Assembly (NCBI RefSeq): GCF_001434365.1
Contig: NZ_AZFN01000019.1
Location: 1 to 38,615 of the forward strand
DNA length: 38,615 nt
Direction of reading: 5' to 3'
Source: Limosilactobacillus gastricus DSM 16045
Lineage (GTDB): Bacteria > Bacillota > Bacilli > Lactobacillales > Lactobacillaceae
Below the pieces are notes generated by a model that was not told where the DNA came from, ran no database searches, and saw nothing but the letters and a program-made list of their open reading frames with translations. Below are positions 28,819-36,698 of the stretch, in pieces; position 1 is the first letter of the stretch, and each line of letters opens with the position of its first letter. The translations under genes and the position numbers were made by a program.

Positions 28819-30979
28819 TTTTCGGTGGGAGCATCGTCAATTGGATCCGTTGCCGGTCCAAGTCAACCTCATAAACCCAAACGGTAACAATATCACCAAC
28901 CGAAACCACTTGTCGTGGATCTTTAATAAATTTCTTGCTCATCCGTGATACGTGTACCAATCCATCGTGTTTAACCCCAATATCAACGAAGGCACCAAAA
29001 TCAACTACATTGCGCACTGTGCCTTCTAGTTGCATTCCAACTTTTAGGTCATCAATCGTCATGACATCTTGGTGTAACAGTGGGGCGGGCATCGAATCCC
29101 GTAGATCGCGACCCGGTTTTTGCAGATCATTAATGACATCCGTCACCGTAGCTAGGCCGACCGTATCGGTAACGTATGTCTGGGGATCTAAGGCCTGTAA
29201 TGCTTGGTTAGCTGATGATGACCCTAGTTCACTGACCGTTACTTGAGCATCCTGCAAAATTTGAGTCGCAACCGGATAAGATTCCGGGTGGATATCAGTA
29301 TTATCAAGCGGATTATCACCATCAACAATCCGTAAAAAACCAACCGCTTGCTGGTATGCCTTCGGTCCTAGACGACTAACCTTTTTTAGTTGGGTCCGAT
29401 CGACATATTGACCATTCTCATCCCGATATTTAACGATATTTTTAGCGATCGTGGCTGATAAGCCTGAAATATAGGTCAATAACTGATAACTAGCTGTATT
29501 GAGGTTAACCCCCACGCGGTTAACCGCCCGCTCGACCATCGCCGTTAATTCAGTTTTTAATTCTGTTTCCGGCAGATCGTGTTGGTATTGTCCAACCCCA
29601 ATTGCTTGGGGATCAATCTTAACCAATTCCGCTAATGGATCCTGCAATCGACGACCAATACTGATGGCACTCCGCTTTTCGACCGTCAGATCAGGGAACT
29701 CGTCACGAGCATCCTGACTAGCCGAATACACGGAAGCCCCCGATTCATTTACAATCACGTAATAAACGTCCCGATCTAGTTGTTTCAAGGCCGTGGCGAC
29801 AAACTGCTCCGATTCTCGACTAGCCGTCCCATTACCAATCGCCACCATTTCAATTTGATACTGGTTAATCAAATCTAAAAAGGCTTGTTGTGCTTGGGCG
29901 CGTTTAGCTTCTGGTGCTGGAGGATGCGGATAAATGACCGCCGTTTGAATTAATTTTCCACTTGGATCTAAGACCGCTAACTTGCATCCGGTCCGATAGG
30001 CGGGATCAAAACCAAGTACCATTTTCCCTTTGATTGGAGCTTGCATCAACAAATGATAAAGATTTTCACCAAATACATTAATGGCTTGTTCATCGGCCTC
30101 TTCGGTCATTTGATGGCGCAATTCTCGTTCGATGGCCGGGCCTAAGAAACGTTTATAGGCGTCTTGAGCCGCCGCCATGACAAACCGGGTCGCATCATTT
30201 TCGGCATGACCCCGAATCAAGCGAAAGGCTAAATAATTCTCAATTGGCTCACTGGCAACCTCGATTTTAACTCGCAGAACTTTTTCTTTTTCGCCGCGAT
30301 TAATCGCCAGAGTCCGATAAGAGGTCATATCTTTGATTGCCGCATCAAAATCATAATACTGCTGATATACACCCTTCTCATCAATCGTTGCCCCTTGTTT
30401 AGTGACCTTCGTAACTACGCGCCCATTTTTCGTCGTATAATCCCGGAGCCAAGCTCGAACCGTTGACATTTCACTAATCGCTTCAGCTAAGATTTCATGA
30501 GCTCCTGATAAGGCAGTTGGCGCATCTGCAACTTCGTCAGTGACAAATTCAGCGGCTTTAGTTATCAAACCAGTATCTTCATAATGTAAGAGCCAATTGG
30601 CTAAGGGCATCAAACCTTGTTCCTTAGCAATCTGGGCCTTCGTCCGGCGTTTTTGCTTGTATGGCAAGTATAAATCTTCCACCGTTGGCAGATCAGGAGC
30701 GGCCTCAATTTGATGTTTTAAAGCATCCGTTAATTTATCTTGATCAGCAATCGCCTTTAAGACCGTTTGCTTTCGATCGGCTAATTCCTGTGCCTTATGA
30801 TAAGTGGTCTGAATCGTCTGTAATTGGACCTCATCCAAGGTTCCAGTGGCTTCTTTCCGATAACGAGAAATGAAGGGAATCGTGTTCCCTTCATCCATCA
30901 ATTCTAGTGCTGCTTTAACCTGCCATGGTTTGAATTCTGTTAAAGTTGCTTCAACGTTTTTGACAATTGTTGCTTCCAT
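28781..30979 (-). CDS. tex: Tex-family RNA-binding transcription accessory protein
   Basis: A 732-residue protein with the full Tex architecture. The N-terminal helical part has NTIPFISRYRKEATGTLDE. A YqgF/RNase H-like domain follows around 325-450, starting VLGFDPAYRTGCKLAVLD. Helix-hairpin-helix motifs are near 490-560 (NTASYQLLTYISGLSATIAKNIV). A C-terminal S1 domain at about 645-717 reads GTVRNVVDFGAFVDIGVKHDGLVHVSRM. Tex proteins bind nucleic acid and affect transcription and stress tolerance; the precise role is not settled. It starts three bases after nadE and overlaps the SprT-like gene, so the NAD genes and tex may share a transcript. Confidence 0.94.
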   Translation of the reverse strand: MEATIVKNVEATLTEFKPWQVKAALELMDEGNTIPFISRYRKEATGTLDEVQLQTIQTTYHKAQELADRKQTVLKAIADQDKLTDALKHQIEAAPDLPTVEDLYLPYKQKRRTKAQIAKEQGLMPLANWLLHYEDTGLITKAAEFVTDEVADAPTALSGAHEILAEAISEMSTVRAWLRDYTTKNGRVVTKVTKQGATIDEKGVYQQYYDFDAAIKDMTSYRTLAINRGEKEKVLRVKIEVASEPIENYLAFRLIRGHAENDATRFVMAAAQDAYKRFLGPAIERELRHQMTEEADEQAINVFGENLYHLLMQAPIKGKMVLGFDPAYRTGCKLAVLDPSGKLIQTAVIYPHPPAPEAKRAQAQQAFLDLINQYQIEMVAIGNGTASRESEQFVATALKQLDRDVYYVIVNESGASVYSASQDARDEFPDLTVEKRSAISIGRRLQDPLAELVKIDPQAIGVGQYQHDLPETELKTELTAMVERAVNRVGVNLNTASYQLLTYISGLSATIAKNIVKYRDENGQYVDRTQLKKVSRLGPKAYQQAVGFLRIVDGDNPLDNTDIHPESYPVATQILQDAQVTVSELGSSSANQALQALDPQTYVTDTVGLATVTDVINDLQKPGRDLRDSMPAPLLHQDVMTIDDLKVGMQLEGTVRNVVDFGAFVDIGVKHDGLVHVSRMSKKFIKDPRQVVSVGDIVTVWVYEVDLDRQRIQLTMLPPKNDHDKPRVTGLH

Positions 30980-30982
30980 AAA

Positions 30983-31813
30983 TTAATTTTTCCACCATTC
31001 ATCTTGAGGGGCGACCGGTAAATGACGTTTATGCCCCGTCTTTTGGTACCATGCTTCAATTTTATCTGCGACCACTTGGTCAACATTCTTACCTTCGAGA
31101 TAGTCATCAATGTTTTGGTAAGTCACTCCCAAGGCCACCTCATCTGGTAAGGCGGGTCGATCCTCTTCCAAATCAGCCGTCGGCGTTTTTTCGTATAACT
31201 TAGCGGGCGCCTTTAAATAGGTCAGGAGTTGTTTACCCTGTCGCTTATTCAGCCCGGTTAAAGGCGTTAAATCAGCGCCACCGTCTCCAAACTTCGTATA
31301 AAAACCCGTCACGGCTTCGGCAGCATGATCTGTCCCCACAACTGCGCCTTGATGTTGGCCGGCGATGGCATATTGCACAATCATCCGTTCCCGAGCCTTA
31401 ATATTCCCCTTATTAAAGTCGCTAATGGTTTCCCCACCAGTCTGCAAAGAAGCCACCATGGCATCAGTGGCCGGTTGAATATTGACCCGAATCATCCGAT
31501 CAGGCTTAATGAATTCATTAAGCGCAAACATGGCATCGGATTCGTCCGCCTGCTCCCCATATGGTAGCCGGACAGCAATAAATTGGTAATTATCATCATG
31601 GGTGGTTTGACGTAAACCTTCAACAGCTAGTTGGGATAGCCGCCCCGCCAACGACGAGTCCTGACCACCCGAAATTCCGAGGACTAGCGTTTTCATCCCC
31701 GTCGTTTTTAAGTACTCTTGAATAAATTGCACCCGTTGCTGAATTTCAGTAGCCGGATCAATTTGAGTTTTGACTTGTAAATCTTTGATTATTGTCGCTT
31801 GTAATGTGGTCAT
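30983..31813 (-). CDS. nadE: NH3-dependent NAD+ synthetase
   Basis: A 276-residue N-type ATP pyrophosphatase that makes NAD from nicotinate adenine dinucleotide with ammonia. The P-loop GISGGQDSS and conserved [13 protein letters not shown]-like block (RERMIVQYA), [24 protein letters not shown] and [13 protein letters not shown] are present. No glutaminase domain is attached. Of four consecutive in-frame starts (GTG and three ATG) the last, 31813, is best spaced from AGGTG and gives the normal length. It begins directly after pncB, so pncB and nadE are one unit. Together they convert nicotinate to NAD with an adenylyltransferase encoded elsewhere. Confidence 0.95.
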   Translation of the reverse strand: MTTLQATIIKDLQVKTQIDPATEIQQRVQFIQEYLKTTGMKTLVLGISGGQDSSLAGRLSQLAVEGLRQTTHDDNYQFIAVRLPYGEQADESDAMFALNEFIKPDRMIRVNIQPATDAMVASLQTGGETISDFNKGNIKARERMIVQYAIAGQHQGAVVGTDHAAEAVTGFYTKFGDGGADLTPLTGLNKRQGKQLLTYLKAPAKLYEKTPTADLEEDRPALPDEVALGVTYQNIDDYLEGKNVDQVVADKIEAWYQKTGHKRHLPVAPQDEWWKN

Positions 31814-31822
31814 CATCATCAC

Positions 31823-33289
31823 CTACTTTTTTAGTTGGTTAACATAATCATGAACTTCACGAATCGTTAATAGTTTATGGTCGTAACATTCTTGCGATAA
31901 ATCGACCGGATAAATTTGCGGATTAAGATCACGCTTATATTCATCCCATAAAGCCTCTAAATGATCAGCACGGAGGGCCCGGATCTCATCTAAGCTAGGC
32001 TCGTTATAAACTAATTCGCCGTTAATAAAAATATCATGCAACAACGGCTCAGCAATAAAACCATGAACGGTCTTATTTAAGAATGGGTTGTTCGGATCAA
32101 ACATATATAGTGATTCTTGGTCACGCGGATCTTCATGGACTAAGGTGACATAATCCCCTTCGCTCTTGCCATCCGCTTCTCGCGTAATCCGCCAAACTTG
32201 GTGTTTCCCTGGGGTCGACATCTTGCTGGTATTATTAGATAGTTTGATCGTATCTACCATTTGTCCTTGATCGTCTTCAATCGAAACTATTTTGTAAACG
32301 GCCCCTAAAGTCGGTTGGTCGTATGAAGTAATTAACTTCGTCCCAACACCCCAAGTATCAATTTTAGCGCCTTGCATCAATAAGTTTTGAATTGTCGTCT
32401 CATCCAGATCATTAGAAGCAAAGATCTTAGCATTGGGATAACCTGCTTCATCGAGCATTTTCCGGGCTTGCTTGGATAGATATGCCATATCACCGCTATC
32501 AATCCGAATCCCGATAAAGTTGATTTGATTCCCAAATTCATCCGCAATCTTAATGGCACTTGGTACCCCACTCTTTAAAGTGTCGTAAGTATCGACAAGA
32601 AAGACACAATCACGATGAGTTTGCGCATAAGCCTTAAAGGCATCGTAGTCATTTCGGTATGTTTGTACCAAGGAATGGGCATGGGTCCCTGAAATAGGAA
32701 TGCCAAATAGCTTCCCAGCACGAACATTGCTGGTAGCGTCAAAGCCACCAACATAAGCGGCCCGCGTTCCCCACAGGGCGGCATCAAATTCTTGTGCCCG
32801 CCGAGAACCAAATTCCATGACGGCTTGATTCCCAACCACGGACTTAATCCGTGCCGCTTTCGTCGCCACCATAATTTGAAAGTTAATAATATTCAAAATG
32901 GCCGTTTCTACTAATTGGCACTCTAATAGGTTTCCTTCAATTTGCACCAAGGGTTCATGATTAAATACGATTTCTCCTTCAACCATGCTCCGCACATTTC
33001 CCTGGAACTTAAAGGTTGCCAAGTAGTCTAAAAATTGGTCATCAAACATGGCAGTGGTCCGCAAATAATCGATGTCAGTCGTCGAAAAATGCAGATTTTG
33101 AATGTATTGAATCAAATGATCCAAACCTGCATAAATCGCATAACCATTGTCAAAGGGCATTTCTCGAAAGAAGACTTCAAAGACGGCTTTGCGGTCCGCA
33201 ATTCCTTCTTGCCAGTAAGTTTGCATCATTGTTAGTTCATAAGCATCCGTATGTAAGGTATAACTATCATCAGGATATAGATATTCCAT
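31823..33289 (-). CDS. pncB: Nicotinate phosphoribosyltransferase
   Basis: A 488-residue enzyme that joins nicotinate and PRPP to nicotinate mononucleotide, the first step of salvage. Family blocks are LHTDAYELTMMQTYW at the start, MEFGSRRAQEFDAALWGTRAAYVGGFDATSNV, the histidine motif GTHAHS at 201-206 and VDTYDTLKSG. The start at 33289 is chosen because AAGGAG lies six bases before the ATG; upstream in-frame codons would run into the gntR gene. It lies 10 bases after gntR. Low-GC lactic acid bacteria typically depend on external nicotinate, which makes this an important supply route. Confidence 0.95.
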   Translation of the reverse strand: MEYLYPDDSYTLHTDAYELTMMQTYWQEGIADRKAVFEVFFREMPFDNGYAIYAGLDHLIQYIQNLHFSTTDIDYLRTTAMFDDQFLDYLATFKFQGNVRSMVEGEIVFNHEPLVQIEGNLLECQLVETAILNIINFQIMVATKAARIKSVVGNQAVMEFGSRRAQEFDAALWGTRAAYVGGFDATSNVRAGKLFGIPISGTHAHSLVQTYRNDYDAFKAYAQTHRDCVFLVDTYDTLKSGVPSAIKIADEFGNQINFIGIRIDSGDMAYLSKQARKMLDEAGYPNAKIFASNDLDETTIQNLLMQGAKIDTWGVGTKLITSYDQPTLGAVYKIVSIEDDQGQMVDTIKLSNNTSKMSTPGKHQVWRITREADGKSEGDYVTLVHEDPRDQESLYMFDPNNPFLNKTVHGFIAEPLLHDIFINGELVYNEPSLDEIRALRADHLEALWDEYKRDLNPQIYPVDLSQECYDHKLLTIREVHDYVNQLKK

Positions 33290-33299
33290 AATAAACTCC

Positions 33300-34001
33300 T
33301 TATTTCTCGAGGACAAATTCAAAGAGATTACCGACATATTGGGTATGGACATATTCAAATGGTCGTCCATCTTGTAAGTATGAAATCTGTGTCATCCTCA
33401 GCAAGGCTGCGCCCCGTTTAACGCCTAAATATTCAGCGATCTTTTCCGTAGCATTCACTGCTGAAACCGTCTGCGTGGCATGACCTGGTTGAAGGCCGGC
33501 CTTAGCAATTAAAGTTTCATAAAAGGACTTAGTGATTTCTTCGCGGCTAAATTGGCTGACTAAATTTTCAGGAACCGTTGCTAATTCATAACAGATTGGT
33601 AGTTCATCACCATATCGAATCCGTTCCATTCTTAATACTCGTTCACCTGGTGCTAAGCGTAAAGTTTGGATCTCAGTTTCTGACGGTGCCGTTAAATGAT
33701 AAGAAATGGTCTTACTGGATGGTTGACGACCAGCCGCCCGCATTAATTCGGTAAAAGAAGTGACCCCCGTCATCTTTTCTTGCACCTTTTGACTGGCAAC
33801 AAAAGTCCCCGAACCAATTCGGCGATCCAAAACCCCTTCGTCGACTAAAGTTTGAATCGCTTGGCGTAAGGTCATTCGGCTAACTTGAAAGCGTTCCGCT
33901 AGGACTCGTTCCGGTGGAATTCGTTGTCCAACTTGCCAAGTTCCTTGTTCGATCATTGTTTTAAGTTGATTATGAATTTGAATATAAATTGGTGAAGCCA
34001 T
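33300..34001 (-). CDS. GntR-family regulator, HutC subfamily (UTRA sensor)
   Basis: A 233-residue regulator. The N-terminal winged helix reads PIYIQIHNQLKTMIEQGTW, PPERVLAERFQVSRMTLRQAI and RIGSGTFVA. A UTRA ligand domain follows from about 85: GVTSFTELMRAAGRQPSS, ERVLRMERIRYGDELPICYE and FEYVHTQYVG. The gene lies 10 bases before pncB and is probably co-transcribed with pncB-nadE. A HutC-type operator GTATATAC lies at its own promoter. Relatives such as NagR, TreR and HutC sense sugars, sugar phosphates or urocanate. Here the context points to NAD salvage, but the ligand is unknown and could be unrelated. Confidence 0.9.
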   Translation of the reverse strand: MASPIYIQIHNQLKTMIEQGTWQVGQRIPPERVLAERFQVSRMTLRQAIQTLVDEGVLDRRIGSGTFVASQKVQEKMTGVTSFTELMRAAGRQPSSKTISYHLTAPSETEIQTLRLAPGERVLRMERIRYGDELPICYELATVPENLVSQFSREEITKSFYETLIAKAGLQPGHATQTVSAVNATEKIAEYLGVKRGAALLRMTQISYLQDGRPFEYVHTQYVGNLFEFVLEK

Positions 34002-34026
34002 GGTTCTCTAAATCCCTGTATTTCCC

Positions 34027-34051
34027 GTATATACTAAATTCAATTTTACCA
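34027..34051 (-). promoter_or_regulatory. gntR-pncB-nadE promoter with HutC-type operator
   Basis: Extended -10 TGG-TAAAAT on the minus strand (TAAAAT at 34043-34048). GTATATAC (34027-34034), a perfect palindrome matching the GTmTAkAC core reported for HutC-type GntR regulators, lies at or just after the transcript start. It is followed by two near copies, ATACGGGA and ATACAGGGA. Confidence 0.6.
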
Positions 34052-34074
34052 CAAGTCCGGTTCCCTTGGATTTT

Positions 34075-34097
34075 AAAAAAGCCCTCCCATTGAGAGC
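34075..34097 (-). terminator. Terminator of the racemase gene
   Basis: GCTCTC pairs with GAGGGC around a five-base loop on the minus strand, followed by TTTTTT (34075-34080). It starts nine bases after the racemase stop. Confidence 0.82.
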
Positions 34098-34105
34098 AAT
34101 TTCGC

Positions 34106-34819
34106 TTAGTCAGCTTGGCGTATGGAGAGTGCCTTTTCAATTGTGCGATCGACGACAATTGATTGAGAGTCTGCTACCGGATAAGTGGTTTCTGGATCCA
34201 TTTCTTCCGCATACGATAATTCCGTACATCCTAAAATGACAATATCGCAATTGAGATCTTCAATCATTTGTTTAACTAATTGATGATACTTCTGATTGTC
34301 TGAGTGACCTGCTTCCTTAATATCATTGTAAATTAAGTCTTCCGTTAAGGCTAAAATTTCCTTGGTCGGCCGAACCACTTCATAACCCGCTTTTTTAATG
34401 TAGGGGTCATATAGACCAGATTGGATGGTCCCTGGAGTCGCTAGAATTCCCACGCGCTTCGCTTGTGGCATGATTTTGGAAACTTCCGCTACGGTTTCTG
34501 CTAGCATATTAATAATGGGGATTTCAGTAGCTGCCTGTAATTGATCATAGACATAATGAGCGGTATTGCAAGCTAGCACAAAGAAACTTGGTTTTAAGAG
34601 ACTTTGTTGCTGGATATCTTCTAACAGAGGCGGAACAATACTCGGCTGACGATGATCTAAAATCCAATTAGTCCGATCTGGCACCGTCGCATGATTAACC
34701 ACCAGGTAATCTAAATAATCTTGATCACAATGAATTGGAGTTCGTTGATCCATTACTCGAACAAAGCTTTCCGTGGCTAATGTCCCCATCCCACCTAAAA
34801 CGGTAAAAAACTTTTGCAT
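34106..34819 (-). CDS. Aspartate/glutamate racemase family protein
   Basis: A 237-residue Asp/Glu racemase of the two-cysteine type. The start FFTVLGGMGTLATESFVR is the family's first block. The two catalytic cysteines are C84 in VLACNTAHY and C198 in ILGCTELS, both needed for proton transfer on the two faces of the amino acid. The pattern fits aspartate racemase (RacD) better than MurI, but substrate calls inside this family are often wrong. D-aspartate forms the interpeptide bridge of peptidoglycan in many lactobacilli. GGAGG lies six bases before the start. Confidence 0.88.
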   Translation of the reverse strand: MQKFFTVLGGMGTLATESFVRVMDQRTPIHCDQDYLDYLVVNHATVPDRTNWILDHRQPSIVPPLLEDIQQQSLLKPSFFVLACNTAHYVYDQLQAATEIPIINMLAETVAEVSKIMPQAKRVGILATPGTIQSGLYDPYIKKAGYEVVRPTKEILALTEDLIYNDIKEAGHSDNQKYHQLVKQMIEDLNCDIVILGCTELSYAEEMDPETTYPVADSQSIVVDRTIEKALSIRQAD

Positions 34820-34858
34820 GATGAGCCTCCGTCAATAAAAATTACTATTCCTATCTTA

Positions 34859-35497
34859 CTATAAGCGCGCTAAGTGGTCCAACCAGACCTGGCTTCCTGA
34901 ATCATTGCTAGTGATTGTTTGTTGAAAGGGGCCGAGGAGTTGCCGAATTTGCTCCCACTGAATTTGCTTGTCTATCCAAAGGGTTGTAGTCAGGCGCTGT
35001 TTCACTTGCTCTCTTTGCTCACTTTTCAAAGGGTGATTTAGCGTCGTCGTGGCGATTATTTGGTTAACCATTTCATTTAATAGCTGAGTATCAAAGTCCT
35101 CTAGTGTTGGTAAATTCTGAACCCAAATTGGCTGACCTAGCGGTAAGGCATTGATTTCGCGATGTAAAAAAGGCGCTAATTGTGGCCAATTCAGACTCAG
35201 CTGCCAATAAAACTGCCACGGTACTTGTCCGCTAACTTTTTGCCAAATCATCGGTAACAAGTGCTCAAAGTCTCCTTGGGTCTGTCGTAAATGATCCGCA
35301 ATTTCTTGTATAAACCGTTGCAGTGTCTCTTGGCTATTAGCTGTCGTTCGTTGCCGTAAAGTTAAGGCATATCGAACGACTAAAAAATCACTCATTTGCT
35401 GATCAGTAATGGTTTGTTTTTGTCGTTTAAGTTTTTGTTTCGTCGCCTTTAGTTTACTTTGCCGACTTTGTCTAGCAAATTGTCCCTGCTTTGGCAT
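34859..35497 (-). CDS. Protein of unknown function with basic N-terminus (212 aa)
   Basis: I do not recognise this protein. Its first 30 residues are very basic and rich in Gln, Ser and Lys (KQGQFARQSRQSKLK), like a nucleic-acid- or ribosome-binding tail. The rest is mostly helical and rich in Gln, Trp and Leu, for example QFYWQLSLNWPQLAPFLH and QIQWEQIRQLLGPF. No membrane segment, signal peptide or catalytic motif is visible. It ends 39 bases before the racemase start with no clear terminator between, so the two may be co-transcribed. It begins just after the terminator of the tRNA-Tyr/tRNA-Gln unit. Confidence 0.7.
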   Translation of the reverse strand: MPKQGQFARQSRQSKLKATKQKLKRQKQTITDQQMSDFLVVRYALTLRQRTTANSQETLQRFIQEIADHLRQTQGDFEHLLPMIWQKVSGQVPWQFYWQLSLNWPQLAPFLHREINALPLGQPIWVQNLPTLEDFDTQLLNEMVNQIIATTTLNHPLKSEQREQVKQRLTTTLWIDKQIQWEQIRQLLGPFQQTITSNDSGSQVWLDHLARL

Positions 35498-35521
35498 TTA
35501 ATCAGATCCTTTGATAAAAGT

Positions 35522-35551
35522 AAAAGCAGCTACCATCAGGTAGCTGCTTTT
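35522..35551 (-). terminator. Terminator of the tRNA-Tyr/tRNA-Gln operon
   Basis: Perfect 13-base stem AAAAGCAGCTACC (35522-35534) with GGTAGCTGCTTTT (35539-35551) and a four-base loop, T-rich on the minus strand. Confidence 0.9.
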
Positions 35552-35556
35552 GTCAG

Positions 35557-35628
35557 TTGGGCTAGCTGGATTCGAACCAGCGCATGACGGTACCAAAAAC
35601 CGTTGCCTTACCGCTTGGCTATAGCCCA
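35557..35628 (-). tRNA. tRNA-Gln (anticodon UUG)
   Basis: 72 bases. Acceptor stem TGGGCTA/TAGCCCA, anticodon loop TTTTGGT in stem ACGGT/ACCGT giving UUG, and T-arm GCTGGTTCGAATCCAGC. CCA is not encoded. It lies seven bases after tRNA-Tyr in the same transcript. Confidence 0.97.
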
Positions 35629-35635
35629 ATAATAA

Positions 35636-35718
35636 TGGAGGAGGGTGGATTCGAACCGCCGAACCAAAAGGAACGGTTTTACAGACCGTCGCGTTTAACC
35701 AGACTTCGCTACTCCTCC
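35636..35718 (-). tRNA. tRNA-Tyr (anticodon GUA)
   Basis: 83 bases, class II with a long variable arm. Acceptor stem GGAGGAG/CTCCTCC, anticodon loop CTGTAAA in stem ACGGT/ACCGT giving GUA. First gene of a two-tRNA unit with tRNA-Gln. Confidence 0.97.
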
Positions 35719-35753
35719 AGGAGTTATAATTGCTGTCGCAATCAACAAATATT

Positions 35754-35782
35754 ATATTACCGAAACTCCTTCAATTTGGCAA
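35754..35782 (-). promoter_or_regulatory. Promoter of the tRNA-Tyr/tRNA-Gln operon
   Basis: -35 TTGCCA (35777-35782) and -10 TAATAT (35754-35759) with a 17-base spacer, ending about 36 bases before the tRNA-Tyr 5' end. Confidence 0.75.
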
Positions 35783-35792
35783 GTCTTTTTTC

Positions 35793-36626
35793 CTAAAAAT
35801 TTAAAACTTTTAGGTGTTGGACCCATTGTTGCTTAAAATTCGGTTGATCCCACTCATTATGCCGGCGTTTGTTAACCCCTACCGCTACATTGATATAGTC
35901 GACGTTTCCAATAGTCTGTTGAGGACGGTATCCATGTAAATGTCCGTAATAGACTTGTTTAACATTCGGATACTGTTGAATAAGCTTTCCAAGCCGTTGA
36001 CTCCCCATCATGGCCCGAATCATTTCTGCGGCTTCTTGACGGCGCACAGATAATGTCGCTGGATATTGATGCAAGAGGACCTTTTGTGGCGCAAAATGGG
36101 TTAATAGAATCACTTGGCGATGATTTTGCTGAGCGTTCTTAAATTGGTCGGTTAAGGTCTGTAAAACCTGTTCCATGCGCGCTTGATCCGTCAATGGCTG
36201 ATCGGCTGTCGAATCTAGCCAATAGACATTCTTCCACTTAGCTACTCGGTCTGATTCTTGAGCAAAAGTTGAAAAGCTGTAGTCATACCAACCATTATTC
36301 CCAATGATTCGCCAATTCGTCCCTGGTAGGTCGAGATAGGACTTGTGAAAATATCGAGAATCAGTGGTTCCTTCAAGCATTGAAAAAGGCGCTAAGTTGA
36401 TCATTTCATGATTGCCAGCCAAATAAAAACATTTTGTTTGAGGAGTAAGTAATTGTAATTGTTGAAAATAGGCTTTTGTTTGACCAAAATTATTAAATAA
36501 ATCTCCTAAATGAAAATACAAATCAACCTGATGTTGAACTAGCCAATTCGCTTGAAATTGCAAAGTCGTGGTCAGGTCCAATCGATTCACATCAATATGA
36601 TTATCACTACTAATTACCAGCCGCAT
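35793..36626 (-). CDS. Metallophosphoesterase (calcineurin-like)
   Basis: A 277-residue two-metal phosphoesterase. The five family motifs are in order: SDNH at 7-10 (Asp 8, His 10), GD at 41-42 in HLGDLF, GNHE at 71-74, a histidine in LLTHFAP, and GHLHG near the C-terminus in VYYGHLHGYRP. Such proteins hydrolyse phosphomonoesters or diesters; this group, found in Gram-positive bacteria, has no defined substrate. It is preceded by its own extended -10 promoter right after the dtpT terminator, so it is probably a single-gene unit. Length is normal and all metal ligands seem present. Confidence 0.9.
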   Translation of the reverse strand: MRLVISSDNHIDVNRLDLTTTLQFQANWLVQHQVDLYFHLGDLFNNFGQTKAYFQQLQLLTPQTKCFYLAGNHEMINLAPFSMLEGTTDSRYFHKSYLDLPGTNWRIIGNNGWYDYSFSTFAQESDRVAKWKNVYWLDSTADQPLTDQARMEQVLQTLTDQFKNAQQNHRQVILLTHFAPQKVLLHQYPATLSVRRQEAAEMIRAMMGSQRLGKLIQQYPNVKQVYYGHLHGYRPQQTIGNVDYINVAVGVNKRRHNEWDQPNFKQQWVQHLKVLNF

Positions 36627-36651
36627 TGTGTTTTCTCCTTAATTTAAAAGT

Positions 36652-36660
36652 ATTATAGCA
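36652..36660 (-). promoter_or_regulatory. Extended -10 promoter of the metallophosphoesterase gene
   Basis: TGC-TATAAT on the minus strand (consensus TATAAT at 36652-36657). The -35 position falls within the dtpT terminator stem and has no good match. Confidence 0.65.
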
Positions 36661-36698
36661 AGCAAAAAGCGTCTTCGACAAAGAAGACGCTTTTTGCT
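36661..36698 (-). terminator. Terminator of dtpT
   Basis: Perfect 16-base stem AGCAAAAAGCGTCTTC (36661-36676) with GAAGACGCTTTTTGCT (36683-36698). The outer pairs include part of the dtpT stop codon. Confidence 0.9.

Noticed and set aside
33289-33370. 27-codon upstream extension of pncB
   Set aside because: It would overlap the gntR coding end, while AAGGAG sits just before the ATG at 33289 and the conserved sequence starts there.
35792-35814. CCTAAAA/TTTTAGG stem over the metallophosphoesterase stop as a terminator
   Set aside because: On the coding strand it is followed by A, not T, so it does not look like an intrinsic terminator.
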